A DNA stretch of 64,000 nucleotides, from the NCBI GenBank assembly GCA_030734395.1, contig JAUZTG010000016.1:558001-622000 (forward strand). The letters run 5' to 3'. Made by a program: the position numbers and the translations under genes. The notes below the pieces were generated by a model. It was given only the letters and a program-made list of their open reading frames with translations, was not told the DNA's origin and did no database searches. Every line of letters begins with the position of its first letter. Positions within the stretch are counted from its first letter, which is position 1. This DNA comes from Sarocladium kiliense (lineage: Eukaryota; Ascomycota; Sordariomycetes; Hypocreales; Sarocladiaceae). Shown piece by piece: positions 47,643-57,376 of the stretch.

Positions 47643-47994
47643 ATGGCCGCCATTTCTACCCTCGAAGCGACCAACTCGGTCCTCAACCAGCTCGCCAAGC
47701 GTGAGAAGAACTGGGCGCAGCGTGAGGTTGGTGTCGTCGTCGTCCTCTGCATCGTCTTCGTCGGTAAGTTGTTAGACGTCTCATGAACAGCGCCATCCCC
47801 CTTACTACGGTGCTGTGCCGATCCTACTTTGATCGCGTACACACGTCGCTGGGGCGGGCTGCGCATTCACTCCACGACATTCGCATGGACTGAGCACATG
47901 CTAACACGGCTATTCAACAGTTGCTGTCGGTCTCAGCTTCCTCTGGCTCTACAAGTGGTCCCAGAGGCGCAAGGCCGCCAAGGCCACCTACTAA
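47643..47994 (+). CDS. small single-pass membrane protein (64 aa)
   Basis: Two exons, 47643-47763 and 47921-47994, joined by a 157-nt intron (donor G|GTAAGT, branch-like GCTAAC, acceptor CAACAG, phase 1). They give 64 residues. The N-terminal half is amphipathic and charged (LAKREKNWAQREVG). A single hydrophobic segment follows (VVVVLCIVFVVAVGLSFLWL), then a short basic tail, YKWSQRRKAAKATY, so the tail is probably cytosolic by the positive-inside rule. The ATG context (cacaATGgcc) is good and a long C/T-rich leader precedes it. The splice restores a continuous membrane helix, which is the main argument that the gene is real. Function unknown; size and topology would fit an accessory subunit of a membrane complex, but that is only a guess. 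Confidence 0.75.
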
Positions 47995-48759
47995 ATGGTG
48001 TCTTTACGGCGCGTGGAGCTGGAGTAGGGGGATGGACGATGGAACGGAAACGGTAGCGACAGCAGTTTTGAGGGAACGAATCCTTACGACGTCGGCGTGA
48101 CTCTGCGAACGGATGGTCCACCAAGAGGAGGGAGCCGACACCAAGAGGCCTGGGCAAACGGCCAAGACCGAGGACCCCAGCCAGCAATCGAGCACGGATC
48201 GTCACGACATCTTGGCAGCGGCCCCGAAAGCCAGAAACAAAAAACATTTGAAAACAAATCCTGAACCTAGTCATCCATCGCGCGCTCCAACTTGACAATC
48301 ACTCGATCTATCGTACCATTTGTCGACCCTACGGCTCTCGCTCCACGGAATTCGCGAAATTGGGACCGTACTGGGAGAGTCTATGGGCAGGCAAATAGGC
48401 GTATATCTGAACCGCATTTCTGTCGTTTGCTCGTTTCTTGTTTGATCGTTGGGAGGCGCATCTATTCTTGCAATTAATACAATTGATACCTCCTTCTTTC
48501 TACCCTGTCGAGTACGCCTCATTTCGATGTAGCGCAGCCGAGAGTATTGTTTTCCTGCTTCGTTTGTCGTCCGCTATTTGCCGGCCCCAGTGCTTTTTAC
48601 GCAATTTGAGATCGCAAACTCTTGCCCTGACGAGACAGGATTCGTGGAGAGCAATGCATTGCTGAAATCTGCTAGCCTTGGATGTAATATTCCGCATGCG
48701 CCCGAACATGCATAAATGCAAACCCAATATGAGCCACGCCGTCCCCATACACCTCCCGT
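47995..48759. other. convergent intergenic region
   Basis: 3' regions of the small membrane-protein gene and of the Tgl2-like lipase. No ORF, repeat or RNA gene recognised. Confidence 0.4.
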
Positions 48760-49844
48760 CTATAATCCTTCTTTTGCCAGCATATCCGCAATGTCAAGAT
48801 ACAACGCCACTGCATTAAACGTTTTCTTCATTCCCATCCACTCCCTCACCATCCACCTCATCCTATTCGACCAATTGATCAAATCGAGATGGCTAACCCC
48901 CATCAACGTGCCCTTATACTCTCCCCACCGGCTACTCCCCACGCTGACCAACCCATCGTTCTCCCCTTCCTTTTCCCTGACGACACTCCACGATCGTCGG
49001 AACGGACTTAGCGCGGGAGGAGGCTGCTCCACGGCGGCACCAAAGCTGTAGTATTTCACTGAAGGAAGGTCTGGTGTTGAGGAGTTGAACTCTTCCTTCA
49101 TGTAGGTCGTTGTGAGTTGCGAGAAGGCAGTTGTAGAGAACCCGGCGCGGCGAAGAAGCCCGTATAGACGCGGGAGGTAAAGTGGTCCAGCTCCCGGCTC
49201 AAGAACATAATCTGCAAACGCGGATCCCCTGTGCGGCGTCGCGATAGTCGTCAAACTAACGACCTTGATCCCCTCCGGCGGACAGTGCCGGATCATGTAT
49301 CGCGCATCCAATCCTCCCATACTATGCGCTATGATATTCACAGAGGTGTGATTTGACCCGGCAAGCTGGGCCGTTATGGAGGAGGAGAGGGCGGCGGCTC
49401 GTTCGGGGATGGAGGCGGAGGGTGGAACGGCGGGCGTGTAGGTCTTTATATCGTTGGCGGCAAGAGCGGAGGTTATACCGTGCCAGTATTGGACGGGGGG
49501 TAGATAGGGGATTGGAGAGGGGAGTTCAGAGAAGCCAAGAAGGCCGTGGGCGAGGATGATGGGGTGCTTCGGTGCTTCTGAGGTTGAAGAGGTTAGTAGG
49601 TTGTTCAGGGACAGACTAGAAGAACTATGGTGTACACACGGTATGACTCGCGGATGGAGGCATAGTCATCTAGGATCTCGCGACCCAGGTCCCGGACTCG
49701 GGGGTCATCATCTTTGCGACGGGGGAGGGTGGTGACGATGCCTCGGGAGGCAGCGGGTATACGCGGCCGGGAGCAGCACTGCGCTGTGGTCGGATGGGCA
49801 AGGAGTAGCGTTGTACTATAACGCTGGAGGCGGCATCGTGTCAT
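48760..49844 (-). CDS. tgl2: Tgl2-like mitochondrial lipase (alpha/beta hydrolase)
   Basis: Predicted triacylglycerol/diacylglycerol lipase of the yeast Tgl2 type. Exons 49844-49640 and 49577-48760 (62-nt intron, phase 1) give 340 residues. The start MTRCRLQRYSTTLLLA begins an Arg/Ser/Thr-rich, acid-free segment typical of a mitochondrial presequence; an upstream in-frame Met at 49928 would add 28 residues without improving this. The oxyanion-loop motif HPIILAHGLLGF and the nucleophile elbow AHSMGG (Ser near residue 153) are present. DARYMIRHCPP and TTIATPHRGSAFADYV are strongly lipase-like. A probable catalytic Asp lies in ENDGLVS (about 277) and His in GVSHLDL (about 297). It is transcribed in the same direction as the arrestin gene upstream. 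The longer reading through the codon at 49341 is open, so the hydrolase does not start there. Confidence 0.85.
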
Positions 49845-50290
49845 GGTCTCTCTGGTGGTCGAGGTGCATGAGAAAGAGACAGAGAGATCGTGAGAGAAAT
49901 CGCGGGCTTGTGTTGGAGGAAGAAACAAGAATGCGATGTGGTGCGATTTCGGTCAGGACGGGACTTGGCAGAAGGGAAGCTTGTGTGGGGCCGAGATTGA
50001 CGTCAGGGAATCTGGGGATGGATGTAAGGGACAGCACTGGGTTCTAGTTGCTGAAGACTGGAAGAGCCGACAACAAAAATCTCAAGAAAGAGTAAGACTA
50101 GAGCAGAGAAATAGAAAGAGAAAGATGGGCGTATGGTATCATCGGACATTTTGAGGTCTCATATCATTACGTCGTAATCTATCTGGTTGTCCTGTTCTGC
50201 CACCCGTGCCAACTCCTCGTTCAAACCGCATCCTCCGACATATGCGCCAAACAACAATCTCCCTTGGCATTTTGAATTATTAAATCATCC
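49845..50290. promoter_or_regulatory. intergenic region, Tgl2 promoter / arrestin 3' end
   Basis: A 446-base spacer between two minus-strand genes. It must hold the lipase promoter and the arrestin 3' untranslated region. A/G-rich on the plus strand (C/T-rich on the minus) at about 49850-50130. No other element seen. Confidence 0.4.
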
Positions 50291-52014
50291 TCAACTCTTC
50301 GTCTGAGGCATCTGACTGGGGGCATTCTCATTCGTCACACCGCTATAAGCCGGCCTATCCTGCGCTCCATCGAACGGCCCGGTAAGATTCTCCGCCATCG
50401 CCTCGTCGTAGCTCGGAGGCGCATCGTCAGGTGGCGGAGCAGACTGCCCGGCTGCGAGCTGTGGAGGGTATAGAGGATCTGAGATGGGAGGCTGAGTCGG
50501 CGTATGATTTTGAGGTCGGGTGGGTTGAGACGGTCTTGCGGTGGAGTTACTCGGGATGGGAGCTGTGTTTGTTCGTGGTGGAAGACGAGGCGGGAAGTTG
50601 AGGGTTGCCGCACCGGGCCGGGTGTTGCGTGCGGCTTCAACGAGTTCGGGAGGTGGGGTGATACCGGAGAATACTTCGATGTTGCCGAAGTGCAGAGGGA
50701 GCCAGATCGTCTGTGGTTGCGGTTGGCTGGACGCGAACGGATTCTTGCTCGCCAGATCTGACTTGGGTCTGCCCCATGATACGCCCAGCTTAAGTTCCAA
50801 CTCATATTTCCTGGCAAGGTTACATGTTGTGAATGATGGTGCGATGGTGTTCGGGAGGGCCACATTCTTCCAGATGTCGTCGGGGATAACAAACTCCTGG
50901 TTCTTCTCGTCTGTGTTTGTGCATAGTGGTATGTTGAGGTTGTTTGCCGTCGTGACAACCCAGCGATTCACTTTTCTGTTGTAGATGGTGTGCGATCGGA
51001 GCTCGGTGGTGCCAATCAGGTCAATTTGGAGGGAAGAGAGGTAGACTTGTTCAGGGCTGTTGACGAGCTTCTTGGCAACGAGGCGTAACGGAATGGGCTT
51101 GTTGCAGGTGAGGATGGATGGGTGAGGGAGTCGCGCTGAGATCTCTATTGATGGCGGCGTCTCGGGGGTGGTTTGAGCCTTGCTGTCTTCGGCAGTCTTT
51201 TTGCTGAACAGCCCTGTCTTTTTTTTGTCTGGCTGCGGCGAACGTGGTCTGAAGGTGAAAGGCCGACGCGCGAACGCTTCCTGTGTGCTGGGCTTCGGCC
51301 TGGGAGGTTCGATGGGCAGGAACTTGAAGCCGATCTGATATCTCCAATTCTCCTTCAGCAGTCCCGGCCGCGAGATCGTTACCTTGACGTAGTACCTGAT
51401 CTCGCACTCGCCCGGAAATGCCGTGATAGACGGTGGAAGAGTCTTGGTGACGTGCTTCAAGAAAAGCTGCTTGCTGCCATCCATGACCCTCACACCACCC
51501 ATACCGAAGAGGCCACCCCCAGACCCGAAACCGCCGAGACCACCGAGGCCTCCAATTTTGCTCATCGCCATTGGGTCGGAGCAAGCATTGTTGAGGGGTA
51601 GCTTGAACTTGAAAGGGAAAACATGTTCGCCTGGGTGGAGAGGATGTGCGCCGTATGGGTTCGAACCGCTGGAATAGTATTCGTCGGGAAAGACTTGCGA
51701 GACCTAGCCGAAGCACATGTCAGTCCGCTGGGCGCACAGCTGCGGATGCCAGAACCATCACTCACCTTGTACAAGATCTTGTGGTTCTCAGCGACGAGAG
51801 ATCCGGGAGGTCCAGGCGGCGGTCCAGTCCTATTGATGTCGGCGGGGTGCGTGGGATGCGGGACCTGGAGAGCGGTGACGGCCTCGCCTTCAAGCTTGAC
51901 AGTGATGGAGCTGATCTGCTCCGGGCGGTTGATGCCGAGTATCACGCGCCCAGAGATCTCGTCAAGGTTGGTATAGAACTCGGGCTGGTTGTTCAGGGCG
52001 ATGCGGACGGACAT
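50291..52014 (-). CDS. alpha-arrestin-like protein with PPxY motif
   Basis: Arrestin-domain protein; such proteins act as adaptors that bring the Nedd4-type ligase Rsp5 to membrane transporters for endocytosis. Exons 52014-51766 and 51703-50291 (62-nt intron, acceptor CGGCTAG, phase 0) give 553 residues. The N-terminal arrestin fold starts MSVRIALNNQPEFYTNLDEI and includes SSITVKLEGEAVTAL, HKILYKVSQVFPDEYY and HPGEHVFPFKFKLP. A Gly-rich loop (GGLGGFGSGGGLFGMGG) interrupts the middle, followed by ECEIRYYVKVTISRPG. The C-terminal arrestin half contains KPIPLRLVAKKL and LSSLQIDLIG. The Pro-rich tail has APPSYDEAMAE near residue 514, a PPxY ligand for WW domains. The Gly-rich loop is longer than I would expect from the family. 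Confidence 0.85.
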
Positions 52015-53040
52015 TGCGGATAGGGCAAGAGGTCTCGCGAGCGAGAGAGGAGAGGAGCGACGTCCAAGTAAAGGCTTCGGCCGAAAAGGCTAGAAGAGAG
52101 TTTCAAAGCGTTTTCGGGATCGAATGCATGTCGGATTCGATTCTTCAGGTAGTAGAGGGAGGAGGGTTGTTCGGAGGCGGCAGTGAGGTTGCTGCGGTTG
52201 AGGTTATTACGCGGCAGAGGCGAGTGGCTTCACCACGCCGAGGGAGGCGAAGTGAGGCAGTGTGTTGGGTTATCCGACAGCTCCGTTTGCGCTTCGGCAC
52301 TGACACAGCAGATGAATATGAGGCTACGTTACCAATGCAGAAAAGAAGCGTCGCCACCGCGAAACACGTGAAAGATGGCTCAGCCGCGTTTCCTGCGTTG
52401 CAAATGGTGTTTGAGCAAGCTGCGACATTGATGTCATTTCTGTGGGAGGTGGTTAAGGTGTACCCCACTACCGTGCATCTCCGGATTGGGGTGCGTGAGA
52501 ACCGCGGGATGAGGTGGGATGATGGACCGGCATTTCACTTAGACGACTGCACATCTTGGAAACCGTAAACACGATATGCCTCACAGTGACATGTGTAAGC
52601 CAAAGGTTTTGCAGTAAGAGTGACTTTCCAATCTCGCATCGACTTCGCGTGTGGCCAACAAGGGGAATCCATGCTTCAGTTCGCGTCCAGTCCAATTGGC
52701 TGGAGAAGGCAGCGGCCATCTTTCCTTCGCCTGCGCAGTGAAGGTTACTTTATGCAGAGATTCCGCAAGCATAAAATTGTTTCCATGTCATCTCCGTACG
52801 AGATTGCCTGGGCATGGTATATACCACACGATCAGCCGTGGAATATGTCTAGTGTTGCATTCACTTGAGCTACCATGGGGTATATCAGCTCAAGCCTACC
52901 CAGCTGCTTCTTCATTCGAACTTCTCCTATTATATTTTCTTCAAGAGACCAAAACGAGCTGATTGCTAGGATTTTGCACGACTCCCTTCAACCACTTGCT
53001 CAACCTTGGTGAGGCATCCTTAGCCTGCACTCTCGCCACG
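52015..53040. promoter_or_regulatory. intergenic region upstream of arrestin and of the broken kinase-HAD-PRTase gene
   Basis: Promoter side of the minus-strand arrestin gene and of the plus-strand pseudogene. A 184-codon frame at 52014-52568 overlaps frames on the opposite strand and has no family features. TATA-like ATATACC sits near 52818. Confidence 0.4.
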
Positions 53041-55160
53041 ATGTCGGACATCAAGACTTCGCCCTCCGACAACTCTAGTGTAAACGATGAGTCTATGCTG
53101 TCTGCTCCTGTACCATACGAGGACAGTAACGCATCAGAGTCCCCTTTCAGTCCCATCATCATAGGGCTGTACGGCATTTTAGGGGCAGGGAAGTCCTTCC
53201 TCCTTCACCATATGAATGAGAATCCCGACCTGCAGAATTTGACCTTTATTGAAGGGTCAGAAATGCTGTCCGACTGTACAGTAGGAGGCGTAGAGGCTTT
53301 CAAGCAGTTAAGTGTACCGGAAAAAGAAGCTGTTCGACGTCAAGCGACCGGTCGGATTCAGGATGAAGCCTTCGAGACTCAGAAGCATATAGTCGTTGCC
53401 GGTCACTTGAGTTTCTGGTCTGAAGAGCAGAACGCGTGCGACTATGTCTACACGGAAGATGATATGGATATCTTCACTCACATCTTCTACGTCCATGTCC
53501 CAGCTGCAAAAATTTACGAACGCCGATCAAAGGACAGCAGAGACAGGGGCTAATTGTCGGTTGAGAGCTTGCACAAGTGGCAGTCAGAAGAACTCGCTAC
53601 TCTTCGGGACCTCTGTTACGAGCATGGAATTTTGCTGCATGTCATGTCCGAGCGGTCTCAGGAGGTGAAGCAGCTGGCGAATCTCATGCAAACGCCTCGA
53701 AGTGAACTCCTCGCAGAGGTCAAATGCTGCTGTGCTTCGAGAAGCAGTCCATGACTTTGTGGAAAAGGCATCAACTCACATGCTGATGACTCTGGACTTC
53801 GATGGTGACAAAACTTTGATAGGCTAGGATTCCGGAGCGCTTTTCTAGAAAAGTCTTGCGCAACGAGATCCGAAGTCTGCGGGATCATTTCCGCTCAACG
53901 ACGTCTTCGGCAGCAAACTGGGATACTCTGATACTGCGTTCCGCCAAGCCGGCTTTCTCTACGAGGAGGCATGTGACAGTGAAGAATTCGAGGTAGTCTG
54001 CAAGCTCGTTGCCGAGGAGGTTACGATCAATGAGGAGCTCATGTCCATGGTGAAACATGTGCACTTGCAGCATCGCCATGAGGGCTTCCTGTTGGCCACC
54101 TCAGGTATTCGACGGGTTTGGGAACTCACCTGAAAAGACTCGGCATGTCAGAGTTCATGCCCGTGATCGGAGCTGGCATAGTCTCAGACGGGTACATCAT
54201 CAACCCGCAAAGCAAAGCAGGCATTGTATCGCAACTACAGATAAGATCCGATGCAATTGTCTGGGCCTTTGGGGACAGTCCGATTGATATGCCAATGCTG
54301 ACGGAGGCTGACCATGCCGTCGTGGTTGTGGGCGGCAAACAAAGCAGAAGCTCGAGCATGGACGAGGCTTTGAAGCAGGCACTTGGCGGTTTTAAGCCGT
54401 GCTTTCGACAGCTCCTTGTGGGGGACTCCTCCCCTCGCTTGGACGAGGCAACACTGCCAGTAGTCACCGGCCCCGTACGTATTGGAGGAGGAGCTGACCC
54501 TCGACGGCGACTTGGAGGACAAGGAGCGCGAAGCTCATATCCTACACGAGACTGATTAAGAGGCCTCACGGTTGCCTCGGTTCTACGCTGCGTGATGCAC
54601 AGATCTCGGGTCATGCTCTGCGTGAAGCTCATGACCACGCCGGGCGTTACTTGACCTTACTTGGCCACTGAGTATGCCTCTGCGTTTCTTGGCCTTGAGG
54701 AGTACAAGATCCAGAATGTACAGGGATATGTCACAGAGGTTCACCGTCTGAGGTATGAGGAGGCATTGTTGCGCTGATGCGTGGCGGAGAGCCCATGGCG
54801 TTCGGAGTCAGCGCTGTGTTCCCACGAGCGAGATTCATACATGCTTCGGCCGCACCCGACATCCGAGCTGAACAGCTAGACTGTATCAAGACGGTCATTC
54901 TCGTTGACTCTGTAATCAACAGCAGAAAGACCGTCGTAGAGTTCATCGATCATGTGCGCAAGCTCAATGACGGGATTAGGATCGTCGTGGTGGCTGGTGT
55001 GGTGCACGAGGAGGCTGTTAGGTTCAAAGAACACTTCCACGGCATTCTGCAACGTCATGGGATTCCCCTCGTTGCCTTGAGACTTTCAGACAATAAGTTC
55101 ACTGGGACGAAGGGAACTGACACAGGCAACCACCTGTTCAACACGGCTGCCTGGGTTTGA
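53041..55160 (+). pseudogene. broken three-domain gene: P-loop kinase, HAD phosphatase, uracil-PRTase-like
   Basis: Remains of a fungal multidomain protein with, in order, a P-loop nucleotide kinase (GLYGILGAGKS, residues about 42-52; also VVAGHLSFW), a HAD hydrolase (DGDKT near 53800 and AFGDSPIDMPML near 54270) and a phosphoribosyltransferase-like end (MRGGEPMAFGV from 54777, VILVDSVINSRKT, LRLSDNKFTG). Homology continues across at least three reading-frame states. In-frame stops: TAA 53551, TAG 53825, TAG 53846. Frame changes lie near 53717, near 54118, near 54474 and at 54774-54777, and there is a 10-bp tandem duplication at 54647-54666. Further stops lie around 54557. No set of normal introns explains them all. 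The first 170 residues are intact and could still be translated. The intact form would be about 700 residues; its physiological role is not established. Confidence 0.85.
54647..54666. repeat. 10-bp tandem duplication inside the pseudogene
   Basis: TTACTTGACC is followed directly by TTACTTGGCC. One copy fits the protein frame on both sides (GRYL before, LATEYASAFLGLEEY after), so the extra 10 bases are an insertion that shifts the frame. Confidence 0.8.
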
Positions 55161-56876
55161 GGGACTGATGAACTTGACATGAGCCGCAGCGACAGGAACA
55201 GACAGTGGAGGGCTTTGCAAGAGGGACAGCTGTGCGAATGTGTTTGCATAAGTAGCCAGGGATATTCAGGAAACAAGAATTATTCTAACATGGCCTCGTA
55301 TGATCCAACAGCTTTCAGTCTTCGAATATGCACACTGGCAATCGGTATAACCCTAATTCTTCAGGTTTCGTTTGTATTAGCAGATGTTGTTCTTAACCCT
55401 TTGACCAAACTTCCTGCCAGGAGCCCGCTCAGTACTGCTCGCCTGACTGCCTTAAGGTCAGTTGGTTGGTCCTGTCTGCCTTGCTTTCAACCTTTGGGGC
55501 GTGGCGATTCGCATCTACGTTGTCCAACAATGACTCCATTTACTACGCACAGAAGACCCCCCAAAGCCAAATCACTCACAAGCATCCTTCACCTGATAAG
55601 AACCATAATTTCAGGCCAAAATGGATCCAGTAGTGTCTTTCACAACAGTCGATGAGAAGCTGGGACTGTTGGGCCCGTGGACTACCTGCCTCGCCGAAAT
55701 ACCCTGCAGCACCTGACCCCGCCGCCTCCTCCAAATCCAAGTCTCATCGGCTGTGGGCGCTTGCTGCATTGCAACCTTGTCACTGTCACCAACAGCTTAA
55801 TTTATTTTGCTTTGTAGTGCATTGCCACCCGGCGAGCAGCAGCAGCAACAGCACCATCTTCCCAGCTGCTGCTCAGTAATACCAGATGACCTCCCTGCAC
55901 TGGCCCTCACGGCTCATTTTGGCCCCGCCACCCTACGCGCCATCATTGCACAATCCAGGCAAAGATTCACTGACCCTCTGGGGCGATGGACTGCTGTGTT
56001 GGTCGTCGCCGGTCGGCATGAAGCCACCAAAGCAGCCACAGGGGCAGAGCGGAGACCGTGGATGAACCCAGGCATGATCGTTGTCGCGCCTTGTGTCTGT
56101 GGGCTGTCCTGGCTTACTGAAGCGTGCGCAAGACCAGGGACAATTGGCCCAAGTACGGTGTTTCTCCCAAGCCCTCACGCCATCGGTAGTGGTTCATTAG
56201 CCACAGAGTGTCAGCTTTAAGCCGTCGCGATGCCCAGACTCGCAGAGACCCTGGATGGCCCTCGCAGGGCTGACCAACCGGAACCTTTGATTTGCGAGAT
56301 GGACGCATGGAGAGCGACCACGTATCTGACAGCATGGGCTACTGCGAAAACGGAACGCGTCAGAAACATCCAAGGCGATCGTAAGAAACTAGTGGTAAAA
56401 CAACAACATCCGGGAGGACCAATCCCACCCACTTCGCTGCCATCCCGGATGATTCGCGATAGGGAGTGCGTGTCCCCTTCTGCGATGGTCTCCAACTGTC
56501 ACGCAAATCTCTTCACGCGGTACGGATACACTTTGCCTTCACCCCCGGCCAACAGACCCAATCTCCCACCAACTACCACTTCCGGGAGAGATCGCCGACG
56601 AGCCTCGGATCATGACCAAGTGGGTATCGTCCGTGGGCGCTCCCGCAGCCACTTCTCTCGTCCTGCTCGTGTCTGCCAAGGACAGTGTTTCCCACCATCC
56701 ATGTCATTTTCCCAACTGGACTAGTGCGGTTGCTGCTCTGTCCCCAGCTTCAACCGGCTCAAGAGCAAAGGATGGCTAACATTGGGTCTATGTGGCTATC
56801 TCTGTCAAGAACATACATCCGTCGACCAATCATAAGCTAAATGCAGCGGCCATTATCGTCGCACAGCGAAACTCAA
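55161..56876. other. decayed intergenic sequence with a possible P450 N-terminal relic
   Basis: No intact gene. A plus-strand frame at 55291-55500 reads as a hydrophobic helix (LAIGITLILQVSFVLADVV) followed by NPLTKLP, the arrangement of a microsomal P450 membrane anchor and proline hinge, but it loses resemblance within about 30 codons and no heme-binding motif follows. A CAG-type run (CAGCAGCAGCAACAGCA) lies near 55838-55853. Frames at 55807-56220 and 56230-56724 have no family features. Confidence 0.35.
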
Positions 56877-57376
56877 CTACTGTGAAAGAATCCCAGAGTC
56901 GTAGGTCACCAGCCAGTCTCCAGCTAGCCCAGGTTCTGGCAACTGCGCATTCGGGTTTAGCGCGTTGATGCCCCTTGCGAAGAGCACTCGAACATATTCG
57001 GGGTCAAAGACAAACATGGTTTCGCCGTTTGAAGAATCCACAACCTCGGCCGTTATCTCAATCTCATCGATTTTGATATACGCGCTGCTCTTCAGAATAG
57101 TGGCCTTCTCAATCTGCTCCTTGATGTGCTGTGCTGTGCAGTGTCGGGGTCGAGTCGAGTGTCAATGAAGTACAGCTCCCTCATACCCGCTGCTGCGACA
57201 TATGGTGTGTCTGGAGCCACAATCTGTGGCCCAAAGCCGAAATCGAAGAAGTTCGGTTTGTAAGTGCTGCTGCGGTATTGTTCCTCGAAGGTTGGTGGAT
57301 CTTCGCACCCTTGAAGTGAACTCGCAACCATGGCGAGGAGTGAGGTAGAGACCATTGTTCGCCGAGAAGAACCCAT
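56877..57376 (-). CDS. putative small secreted protein (148 aa)
   Basis: Two exons on the minus strand, 57376-57187 and 57133-56877, joined by a 53-nt intron (donor G|GTATGA, acceptor CACAG, phase 1). They give 148 residues. The N-terminus has a basic start and a short hydrophobic core (MGSSRRTMVSTSLLAMVASS), consistent with a signal peptide. The mature part is about 120 residues, acidic and mixed alpha/beta in appearance, with QHIKEQIEKATILKSSAYI, KIDEIEITAEVVDSSNGE and FVFDPEYVRVLFARGI. It has only one Cys, just after the predicted signal, so it is not a typical Cys-rich effector. Without splicing the frame breaks after a GTGCT duplication; the intron restores it exactly. I do not recognise the family. 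It sits among decayed sequences, so loss of function is possible. Confidence 0.6.

Noticed and set aside
55807..56724. two consecutive plus-strand frames of 137 and 164 codons
   Set aside because: No domains, no consistent joining, and located in decayed sequence.
57126..57135. GTGCT duplication that seems to frameshift the putative secreted protein
   Set aside because: A normal 53-nt intron (GTATGA...CACAG) removes the problem and joins both exons in frame, so a mutation is not needed.
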